This document shows positions 58,561 to 64,000 of a DNA stretch of 64,000 nt, piece after piece; the first letter of the stretch is position 1; each line of letters opens with the position of its first letter. Location of the stretch: the IMG/VR virus record IMGVR_UViG_3300042010_000106, positions 124,001-188,000 of that record. One strand, written 5' to 3'. The DNA is from a virus. Made by a program: the position numbers and the translations under genes. The notes below the pieces were generated by a model. The model had not been told where the DNA came from. It did no database searches and saw only the letters and a program-made list of their open reading frames with translations.

Positions 58561-58909
58561 TCCTCTGATCAAAGCAGCGTTGAAAGAAATGGATCGCCAA
58601 GAAATGGATTTGTTTTCGCGCCTGCATAACACCATTACCGATAACAGCTTCGCGTACAACACAATTGAGTACGTGATTCACCGCATGGAAAATGCAAAGG
58701 TAATGTTGGTGCCACATAACCATCCGCTGCGCAGGCTGATTGAAAAGCACGTGTATTTCATGCCGCTGATTCAGCCAGAAGATCCCGGCCACATTGGTAA
58801 TTGGGATGGTGTGCCTGTCGTTGTGAATGTTCACCCTACAAAACAAACCCGGTTGGCAACTGTCTACGGTTTGAATCCTGTCGGCCACCACATTTTGGGC
58901 ACGCTATGA
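58553..58909 (+). CDS. Hypothetical protein
   Basis: 118 residues. Acidic helical start (DPLIKAALKEMDRQEMDLFS), His-containing strands (AKVMLVPHNHPLRRLIEKHV). No recognised family. Overlaps its successor by four bases (ATGA). Confidence 0.6.
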   Translation: MIDPLIKAALKEMDRQEMDLFSRLHNTITDNSFAYNTIEYVIHRMENAKVMLVPHNHPLRRLIEKHVYFMPLIQPEDPGHIGNWDGVPVVVNVHPTKQTRLATVYGLNPVGHHILGTL

Positions 58910-59229
58910 ATATCTATATCGTTAACAGTAGGGTAAACAAAGCCATTCTGTGTGGATATCTTTATGCAATTACAGACTCTACGCAATTCTCTGAATACAT
59001 AGGGCAAGAACTGCGTGGGCATCTGACCAATATCGGCGATTTTGAAACGATGGCATTTAACGGTGCTGTAGCTGCTATCGGTTGCACCAATCCGAAACGC
59101 ATTTTTAACGACCGTGATTACTACATAGATCGCGGTGATGAATACGGCGATACATCTGGCGATTTCCGTTTCTACTGTGAAGACGATTTGCCAAGCGCCT
59201 ACGATATCATTAAACCGGAGCCTATGTGA
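58906..59229 (+). CDS. Hypothetical protein
   Basis: 107 residues from ATG 58906. MNIYIVNSRVNKAILCGYLY, then aromatic, acidic second half (RDYYIDRGDEYGDTSGDFRF). No domain recognised. The stop overlaps the next ATG as TGATG. Confidence 0.58.
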   Translation: MNIYIVNSRVNKAILCGYLYAITDSTQFSEYIGQELRGHLTNIGDFETMAFNGAVAAIGCTNPKRIFNDRDYYIDRGDEYGDTSGDFRFYCEDDLPSAYDIIKPEPM

Positions 59230-59486
59230 TGCTCGTTTATGCACTCAATAAATCGGCAAACAAAGCGCTGACCATTGGCTGTCTGTTCTGGTTCGGCGCA
59301 CGTGAAATCAAAGACATGACCAATGAAGAAATTCTTCAGGTCTGCCGTCCAACTAATCCGAAATGCCGTGAAGCTTTCGACATGATGTACACCAATTTCA
59401 AATCGGATGAAATCGTGTTGAAAAACTGGTTGCCTGAGAATTGCAAAGTGATCAAAGGTTATTGGGAGACTGAACATGCTCGATAA
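59229..59486 (+). CDS. Hypothetical protein
   Basis: 85 residues from ATG 59229 (a GTG one codon earlier overlaps the previous stop). Helical with Cys (LTIGCLFWFGAREIKDMTNE; EILQVCRPTNPKCREAFDMM). No clear family. Overlaps the next gene by 11 bases. Confidence 0.58.
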   Translation: MLVYALNKSANKALTIGCLFWFGAREIKDMTNEEILQVCRPTNPKCREAFDMMYTNFKSDEIVLKNWLPENCKVIKGYWETEHAR

Positions 59487-59763
59487 GAATTTGACGATTT
59501 ACGAAATGCACGACAAGAAACGCCCGAAAGCTCCAATGGCAGAAATGCTTATGGGGTTTATGAAAAACCCGGCGTACAAAGTCAGCTTCTACGCGACTCC
59601 GCAAATGCTGCAAAAGATCATTGATGTCTACGGCCCGGTTGAGGATTTGACGCACATTCCTAAACACTATGTGCCGTCGATGATCTTCGTTCAGATTGAA
59701 CAAACGCGCTTTGTTAAAAAGCTCATGTTCGGCAACTTCTCAAAGGAAATGATTCTGCCATGA
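59476..59763 (+). CDS. Hypothetical protein
   Basis: 95 residues. Basic and methionine-rich in the first half (EMHDKKRPKAPMAEMLMGFM); strand/helix unit YATPQMLQKIIDVYGPVEDL. It runs into dihydrofolate reductase with a four-base overlap (ATGA), so expression is coupled. Confidence 0.58.
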   Translation: MLDKNLTIYEMHDKKRPKAPMAEMLMGFMKNPAYKVSFYATPQMLQKIIDVYGPVEDLTHIPKHYVPSMIFVQIEQTRFVKKLMFGNFSKEMILP

Positions 59764-60269
59764 CATTTAAAGTCGGCGTTATCTTTGCGTGTGACAAAAA
59801 CGGCGGTATTGGTTTCGAAGGCCATATGCCTTGGCACGCGCCCGAGGATTTGAAGCAATTCAAAATCCGCACAATGGGCAAACCAATTATCATGGGGCGT
59901 AAGACGTGGGAAAGTTTCGAAGGCCGCATGCTTCCCGGTCGTCCGCACATTGTAATCACGTCGCAGAACATTTCGATTCCGTTGACGGGTTTGCAACAAA
60001 TGCACATTGCACGTGATTATGCCGAAGCGCTTTATCAGGCTATGCAGTACGGTGACGAAGCGTGGGTAATTGGCGGCGCGTCATTGATTGAACAGGCAAT
60101 GCGTAGTGCTTCAATGATTCGTATCACGCATATGAAACATGAATACAAAACCGATGTCCGTGTGAATAAGAAAGCGTTGGAACGCGTTTATGCAAACCGT
60201 GTTTCTGCGCATGAAATCTGGTCGTTGGAAACTGAACAGTTCACAGTCACTGAATACCAGATGAACTAA
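59760..60269 (+). CDS. folA: Dihydrofolate reductase
   Basis: 169 residues, the usual bacterial length. Reduces dihydrofolate with NADPH, regenerating the cofactor consumed by the thymidylate synthase at the start of this operon. Visible features: NGGIGFEGHMPWHAPEDLKQ with the catalytic acid Asp30 (P-W-x-x-P-x-D-L-x-x-F-K), GKPIIMGRKTWESF (M-G-R-x-T-W-E-S), LPGRPHIVITSQN (L-P-x-R-x-x-x-V-x-S/T) and EAWVIGGASLIEQAM (V-I-G-G). All four are standard and intact. Last gene of the operon, followed by a terminator. Confidence 0.95.
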   Translation: MTFKVGVIFACDKNGGIGFEGHMPWHAPEDLKQFKIRTMGKPIIMGRKTWESFEGRMLPGRPHIVITSQNISIPLTGLQQMHIARDYAEALYQAMQYGDEAWVIGGASLIEQAMRSASMIRITHMKHEYKTDVRVNKKALERVYANRVSAHEIWSLETEQFTVTEYQMN

Positions 60270-60270
60270 G

Positions 60271-60311
60271 CCGAAGCCCGCATTCCTTAACTGGTCTGGC
60301 GGGCTTTTTAG
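60271..60311 (+). terminator. Rho-independent terminator after dihydrofolate reductase
   Basis: AAGCCCGC and GCGGGCTT pair around a loop containing CCTTAACTGG, followed by a run of T. It closes the plus-strand nucleotide-metabolism operon directly after the stop codon. Confidence 0.85.
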
Positions 60312-60317
60312 TTTGTG

Positions 60318-60347
60318 TTGACAGGCACTTATGCGTTCTGGCATAGT
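60318..60347 (+). promoter_or_regulatory. Sigma-70-type promoter
   Basis: A perfect -35 (TTGACA at 60318-60323), 18 bases, then CATAGT at 60342-60347 preceded by TGG (extended -10). It directly follows a terminator and lies about 30 bases before the ATG of the single gene at 60378. It looks like a host-RNA-polymerase promoter, suggesting early or constitutive expression. Confidence 0.75.
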
Positions 60348-60377
60348 ACGGCTTCCTTTAACTAGGTAGGACGCAAG

Positions 60378-60608
60378 ATGAAAGCAATTAAGGAAACCGC
60401 TGTAGTGTTCGAACATGTTGTTGTAGTCGAGTACATAGCACCGCAGAACTTCTACAGCATCACGATTGACGATGTTTGTTATACGGACTTGAAGGGCAGC
60501 GGCGCTCTTAACGATGTACACCGCCGAGCCGCACGCAAGGTTCTGGACATGATCGAAGAGCGCACCGGCTACACCGCAGCAATACAGACGGCCTACAAGC
60601 TCCTGTAA
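60378..60608 (+). CDS. Small protein, independently transcribed
   Basis: 76 residues, with AGGTAGGA upstream of the ATG at 60378. MKAIKETAVVFEHVVVVEYI and later helices (DVHRRAARKVLDMIEERTGY; TAAIQTAYKLL). No family recognised. It has its own sigma-70-like promoter and a terminator on either side, an arrangement typical of a regulatory or host-modifying early gene. Confidence 0.65.
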   Translation: MKAIKETAVVFEHVVVVEYIAPQNFYSITIDDVCYTDLKGSGALNDVHRRAARKVLDMIEERTGYTAAIQTAYKLL

Positions 60609-60620
60609 CAGTCCTAGAAA

Positions 60621-60665
60621 CGAAAAAGCCCCCGAATCCATGACAGAGACGGGGGCTTTTCTTTG
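60621..60665. terminator. Bidirectional rho-independent terminator at a convergent junction
   Basis: A-run, GCCCCCG and CGGGGGC with T-run on both sides, between genes ending at 60608 (+) and 60682 (-). Besides the stem it shares the loop start GAATCCA and the stretch before the right arm with the terminator at 14,143-14,187, so the two probably share one origin. Confidence 0.9.
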
Positions 60666-60681
60666 CGCGGCGTATACGCGA

Positions 60682-60945
60682 TTAGGCGTAGTGCTGTTTC
60701 AGTATGGCGAGCTTGCGTTGCGTCATGCGTAACTGAGTCATTAGCGCACGGGTGTTAGGCGAATCATCGTCTGTAGCTTCCAATTGCTTTTTAAGTCTCA
60801 GAATTTCATCACGAAGGGCCTGAACTTGTTCCCGGTATCCTGAAGCCATTGCAGCGCGAGCGCCCGCATAAATCGACTTCGGGTGTTTCTTTAGATACTT
60901 TCTTTTTGCAGATGATGCCTTACCGTGAAACCAATGCTTAGCCAT
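60682..60945 (-). CDS. Small basic protein with coiled coil
   Basis: 87 residues. The basic N-terminus (HWFHGKASSAKRKYLKKHPK, then SIYAGARAA) shares the motif W/N-F ... K-Y-L-K-K/S-H-P-K/N-S-x-Y with the gene at 61764. The rest is a likely coiled coil (LRDEILRLKKQLEATDD; LRMTQRKLAILKQHYA). Nucleic-acid binding or a scaffold/virion-internal role are possible. Confidence 0.62.
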   Translation of the reverse strand: MAKHWFHGKASSAKRKYLKKHPKSIYAGARAAMASGYREQVQALRDEILRLKKQLEATDDDSPNTRALMTQLRMTQRKLAILKQHYA

Positions 60946-60947
60946 GA

Positions 60948-61406
60948 TTACGCTGCCTTACGTTTCGCGCCAAGTTTGACGGAACGGTCGTGGGCTTTCT
61001 GGCCCTCTTTCCGCACTTTCTCATATACGGATGTCAGATGCTTAACTTGCGCATCGTCACCGCGTCCCTTAGCCTTTTGAATGGCTGTTTTTACTTTGAC
61101 CATTTTCAACGCATATTGCGCTTTGAGTTTGGTCAATGCCGTGTCGGCTTTAACTTTCCCATCCCGCGACATTTTGCGATTGTGCTTACTGTCCTTAACT
61201 TCGGTCAGTTTGCCACCTTTAGTGCTGTGCGTGATACGGCCCATCTTACCCCAACGTCCGTACCCCATACTTTCCAAACCGAGTTTACGCGCACGGTTTG
61301 CAACTGCACTAACCTTTGGCTTTTTCTTGCCAGATTTCTTTGCAACTTTTTTCACAGCAGGTTTAGGCTTTGCACTAGCGACCCGCTTCGGTTTGGTCGT
61401 GGCCAT
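60948..61406 (-). CDS. Lysine-rich protein
   Basis: 152 residues, very basic: repeated K/A/P motifs at the N-terminus (TTKPKRVASAKPKPAVKKVA, KKSGKKKPKV), then a compact unit KLGLESMGYGRWGKMGRITH followed by STKGGKLTEVKD, and a lysine-rich helix at the end. The G-Y-G-R-W-G-K-x-G-R/K-x-T-H motif probably defines a conserved domain. DNA-binding, histone-like or virion-internal function is inferred only from charge. Two bases from the next gene. Confidence 0.62.
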   Translation of the reverse strand: MATTKPKRVASAKPKPAVKKVAKKSGKKKPKVSAVANRARKLGLESMGYGRWGKMGRITHSTKGGKLTEVKDSKHNRKMSRDGKVKADTALTKLKAQYALKMVKVKTAIQKAKGRGDDAQVKHLTSVYEKVRKEGQKAHDRSVKLGAKRKAA

Positions 61407-61764
61407 TTAGGAATCCTGTTAATTCAGTTGTGATTACGTGGAGCAGATTAATACTGTCCGCAATTGCTACCGTGTACAAACGTCGCACAACCACTTTCGT
61501 GTTCACGCGCTGAATGACGTATATTTCGGTAGTGTCTTTGAAGTCAATGTGCACAAACAATTCCAATCCATATTTCTGAATTGAGAACGTCGCACGTGTA
61601 TACGCGTCTGCTTCCAAAAAGAAGTCGCGAAGTTCCCCGCGTGGAACCAGTGTGCACGTGTAATTCACACACCAGCCGGGGAACTCCTGTTCAATCAGGC
61701 GCGATATATTGTGCATTGAATTCGTGATCAATATATCGGGTTGAGCGGTTACGTTGACAAGCAT
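61375..61764 (-). CDS. Hypothetical protein
   Basis: 129 residues from ATG 61764; the longer open frame upstream overlaps the next gene and is rejected. MLVNVTAQPDILITNSMHNI, FFLEADAYTRATFSIQKYGL, FVHIDFKDTTEIYVIQRVNT: beta-rich, neutral, unlike its basic neighbours. The end overlaps the lysine-rich gene by 32 bases; the start overlaps the neighbouring stop by one base (TAATG). Confidence 0.58.
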   Translation of the reverse strand: MLVNVTAQPDILITNSMHNISRLIEQEFPGWCVNYTCTLVPRGELRDFFLEADAYTRATFSIQKYGLELFVHIDFKDTTEIYVIQRVNTKVVVRRLYTVAIADSINLLHVITTELTGFLNGHDQTEAGR

Positions 61765-62189
61765 TAGCTGCGCCTCAAATTCATAACACGTTGAGTTGTG
61801 GCGCGCATACTGTCGCGTACCCCTTTGATCCTGTCCTGCAATGCTTTCTTGCGTGCGGCCCACGTTACAGCTTTCTTTGGATCTTTTGGCCGTGGTGGAA
61901 ACGTTGCCAACTGAGAACGAAGTTTAGACATTTGCTGTCCTTTTTTCATCTTCGCATCAGTCGTGCTTTTAATCGTTCGATTTGTCTTCACGTCTGCACG
62001 ATGTTCCGCGTGTTGACGTTTGGACGGCGGGGCAGTTTTCGTGCTGGCACCATCGAGACTCAAGCCCGCTTTCTTGTAGCGTGAATTCGGGTGACTCTTC
62101 AGGTATTTCGCTTGCTGATTCTTACTCGCACGATTCAGAAACCAATTGCCTTTCGGTTTGGTCTTAGCTTTCTTCGGTTTTAGGGCCAT
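61764..62189 (-). CDS. Lysine-rich protein sharing a motif with 60682
   Basis: 141 residues from ATG 62189 (AGGGAC upstream). N-terminus KPKKAKTKPKGNWFLNRASK then NQQAKYLKSHPNSRYKKAGL, the same N-W-F ... K-Y-L-K-x-H-P-x-S-x-Y unit as the gene at 60682. C-terminal helices are basic (WAARKKALQDRIKGVRDSMR). A shared substrate or partner of the two basic proteins is likely; function unknown. Confidence 0.62.
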   Translation of the reverse strand: MALKPKKAKTKPKGNWFLNRASKNQQAKYLKSHPNSRYKKAGLSLDGASTKTAPPSKRQHAEHRADVKTNRTIKSTTDAKMKKGQQMSKLRSQLATFPPRPKDPKKAVTWAARKKALQDRIKGVRDSMRATTQRVMNLRRS

Positions 62190-62472
62190 CTGGCGTCCCT
62201 CCCCGCGCACGTTCGTTATCCAGAATACGTGCAAACGATTCACCAAAGAATCCGTATTTTGGATCGCGATATTTGCTAACGTCGATACGATTCCTTTGAT
62301 TCGGAATCAATTCGTCAGCAGTGAAATCTGGTTCCGTATCAGGCATTACAAACGGCGGGAACATCTTGGCTGTGCGGCGTTCCGCAATGGCCTGCAATTC
62401 CTGTGTGGCACCTTTGAAAATGTCTTTGAAATCTTTTGGTTCCTCGCTGGCAAGGCAGAGCATGATTTTCAT
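62164..62472 (-). CDS. Hypothetical protein
   Basis: 102 residues. MKIMLCLASEEPKDFKDIFK then a helical segment and acidic linker (PPFVMPDTEPDFTADELIPN), ending in SFARILDNERARGGTP. No recognised family. Overlaps both neighbours (26 and four bases), so it belongs to the same minus-strand operon. Confidence 0.6.
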   Translation of the reverse strand: MKIMLCLASEEPKDFKDIFKGATQELQAIAERRTAKMFPPFVMPDTEPDFTADELIPNQRNRIDVSKYRDPKYGFFGESFARILDNERARGGTPDGPKTEES

Positions 62473-62732
62473 CGGGCTTCACCTTGTCGATTCATACGGC
62501 CCAACCAATTCGATTTGGACACGTGCATTTTGTCGATGTAATCGTGAGGCATTGTCGCCCCTTGATCTTGAACCTGTGATTCGTTGGCAAGCAGGCTTTT
62601 CTTCTTTGACCGTGGAATGTCACCGATCAATTCGTCATCGTCTGCCCAGCGTGCAATACGGGCGCCGCCGCGTTGGTCACTGTCGGTACTCTTTGATTCA
62701 CGGCCTTGGATTTTAAGCGAGATTTTTGCCAT
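62469..62732 (-). CDS. Hypothetical polar protein
   Basis: 87 residues. MAKISLKIQGRESKSTDSDQ, then RRGGARIARWADDDELIGDI-like charged stretch and HDYIDKMHVSKSNWLGRMNR. Low-complexity, probably partly disordered. The first residues (KISLKIQG) look like one strand. Ends in an ATGA overlap. Confidence 0.55.
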   Translation of the reverse strand: MAKISLKIQGRESKSTDSDQRGGARIARWADDDELIGDIPRSKKKSLLANESQVQDQGATMPHDYIDKMHVSKSNWLGRMNRQGEAR

Positions 62733-62738
62733 TTGTTT

Positions 62739-62969
62739 TTACTGGAAGCGCACGGTATCCACTATATCAATCCGCGTACGTTCCGCTCCTTTCGTATTGG
62801 TGTCGATAATTCCCTTACGTTTCCGTTTGGGGATTTTCTTTGTCTTTTTGCCTTTCGTTTTGTAAACAGGTGGCTTACCTTCTTTCGCATTGTCGAAACT
62901 GATATAGGGCAATGCGTCCCAACGGTCAGCACTTCGACTAGTACGAGCCAATGACAATTCAATTTCCAT
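62739..62969 (-). CDS. Small basic protein
   Basis: 76 residues. Starts MEIELSLARTSRSADRWDAL; a cluster of basic residues (KTKGKKTKKIPKRKRKGIID) in the second half. It lies directly downstream of a terminator that follows the gene at 63030, so it either has its own promoter or is expressed by read-through. Confidence 0.55.
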   Translation of the reverse strand: MEIELSLARTSRSADRWDALPYISFDNAKEGKPPVYKTKGKKTKKIPKRKRKGIIDTNTKGAERTRIDIVDTVRFQ

Positions 62970-62995
62970 TTGCGTTCCTCTGCTACAAAATTACG

Positions 62996-63024
62996 AAAAG
63001 AGCGGGGTTTTTAGGCCCCGCCCA
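62996..63024 (-). terminator. Rho-independent terminator
   Basis: Minus strand GCGGGG and CCCCGC pair around a CCTAAAAA-type loop, followed by TCTTTTCG. It sits between the genes at 63030 and 62969. Confidence 0.75.
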
Positions 63025-63029
63025 TTCGC

Positions 63030-64000
63030 TTAGTTGTAGCCTGCTGTATTGCGGTACTCTTCTGCGTTCTCAATCAAACCACGCAAAAGATCCGCAATGT
63101 TCTGCCCACTGTTCGCGAGGTTGTCTTCGTAATCTTCCAATTCATCTTCAGGGAAGTTATCGAAGAACTGACGCAAATCAGCCAGTTGTGAATCATCATC
63201 GTAACCAATCATCGACAGAATTTCTTCTGCAACCCGAACGATTTTGCTATTCAAATCAACCTTGGCATAGTTGCGATCTTCAATGATCTTTTTCGCTTCG
63301 TCTAAAACTTCAGCGTATTGTTCATCGTAGTTGTCGTCATCTGGATTGAGTGCAACACCCATTTCCTCGGTGTAAACCAATTCGCGGGCGGCTTCGTCTT
63401 CGTCCTGTGTTTCTTCGACTTCCAAAGATTCACAATAGTTTTCGAATTGCGTAATGGCTGTGCCCAGCATTGGCAACGACTTGATTGTACGAATGATTTG
63501 ACGATTGGAACGCGCCACTTCTTTCATACTGAAACGCGAAAATGCCAAGGTGTCTTCTTCCATACCACTGGCGTTTGCTGCATCTACGAGCAGGGGCAAG
63601 ATCGAAAGCATTTCAACTTTACGTGCGTTTTCATCCGTGCCGAAAACTACGTGACCGAACAGTTTGCCGAGTGGTGGGAAATCGTGTTCCTTATTCTCGT
63701 TGTACCATTCGTAGAACGCATCGTTATCCATGTCTTCCAGCGCGACTTTATGGCTGAGTGTCATTGGTGGATCGAGCAAGCGCCCGGTTGCCACACAAAG
63801 ACGCAGAACCAATTCAATAAAATCGTTTTCGTCTGGATCAATTGGATCGCCTTTCCATTCGTTAAGCTTGTCTGCAATGAATGGAACCATGTCGCTCAAG
63901 TTATTCGCAACGCTAGGCACGTTACGGTTTACGTACTTGAGCAAAGGCAGATGGAAGTGCGCCAGCATTTTGATGTTCCAATGCGTCCAGCGAGTCGAAT
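63030..64000 (-). CDS. Acidic protein, 5' part beyond the window
   Basis: At least 312 residues; the frame stays open to the window edge (reading S-T-R-W-T-H-W-N-I-K before the first ATG at 63968), so the true start is probably to the right. Acidic and helical throughout (DPIDPDENDFIELVLRLCVA; EEDTLAFSRFSMKEVARSNR; TQDEDEAARELVYTEEMGVA; LADLRQFFDNFPEDELEDYE). No catalytic motif. Its charge complements the basic small proteins downstream, which would suit a scaffold or virion-internal partner, but this is speculation. Confidence 0.65.
   Translation of the reverse strand, partial: STRWTHWNIKMLAHFHLPLLKYVNRNVPSVANNLSDMVPFIADKLNEWKGDPIDPDENDFIELVLRLCVATGRLLDPPMTLSHKVALEDMDNDAFYEWYNENKEHDFPPLGKLFGHVVFGTDENARKVEMLSILPLLVDAANASGMEEDTLAFSRFSMKEVARSNRQIIRTIKSLPMLGTAITQFENYCESLEVEETQDEDEAARELVYTEEMGVALNPDDDNYDEQYAEVLDEAKKIIEDRNYAKVDLNSKIVRVAEEILSMIGYDDDSQLADLRQFFDNFPEDELEDYEDNLANSGQNIADLLRGLIENAEEYRNTAGYN

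Noticed and set aside
1-64000. Integrase, transposase, insertion sequences, attachment sites or lysogeny repressor cassette
   Set aside because: No such motif or repeat structure seen. The Arc-like protein alone does not prove lysogeny.

Overview
The window looks like part of the genome of a large tailed bacteriophage with a contractile tail (myovirus type) that infects a Gram-negative host. Almost every base is coding, genes overlap by 1-4 bases (ATGA, TGATG, TAATG), and most products are small proteins of unknown function. The tail type follows from a PAAR spike-tip protein, a GPW/gp25-like wedge protein and a baseplate J/gp6-like protein in consecutive genes. The Gram-negative host follows from a lipoprotein with a lipobox in the lysis region and from signal-peptide and envelope-spanning proteins. 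I found no integrase, transposase, CRISPR array or convincing tRNA. I could not assign the phage to a named species.

Layout. (1) 1-14,135, plus strand: one long run of about 28 small genes, probably early or host-takeover genes. It holds an Arc-like DNA-binding protein, a protein with an IF2-N-like domain, a zinc-binding protein, a Nudix hydrolase, a DUF4326-like protein and a winged-helix candidate. It also holds two clusters of apparent paralogues: about nine 160-300-residue proteins (3.4-10.7 kb) and three to four mini-proteins (12.3-13.3 kb). A bidirectional terminator at about 14.15 kb closes it. (2) 14.2-15.9 kb, minus strand: lysis cassette with an M15-peptidase-like protein, a lipoprotein (spanin candidate), a holin candidate and small membrane proteins. 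(3) 16-53.3 kb, minus strand, transcribed from right to left: PAAR, gp25-like, gp6/J-like and a gpI-like baseplate protein with Ig-like repeats, then a very large set of fibre and adhesin genes. These include four collagen-like proteins, a protein with six cysteine-bracketed modules, a protein with four PA14-like modules, a 1,552-residue fibre, a pair of tandem paralogues and a triple LamG-like protein. A four-gene membrane/periplasmic island (17.1-19.4 kb) interrupts the fibre genes. (4) 53.4-60.3 kb, plus strand: a nucleotide-metabolism operon that starts with an unusually long thymidylate synthase and ends with dihydrofolate reductase, with small genes between, including a P-loop protein and a cysteine-protease-fold candidate. 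(5) 60.3-60.67 kb: a single small gene with its own sigma-70-type promoter, between two terminators. (6) 60.68-64 kb, minus strand: small, mostly lysine-rich proteins and an acidic protein that runs off the right edge.

How it works together. The minus-strand block reads as a late module: baseplate hub and wedge, then host-recognition fibres, then lysis. The plus-strand blocks read as early or metabolic modules: thymidylate synthase and dihydrofolate reductase supply dTMP, and the DNA- or RNA-binding small proteins probably act on the host. The two convergent junctions (about 14.15 and 60.64 kb) carry near-identical bidirectional terminators. All functional assignments are read from motifs and gene order only; no database search was run.
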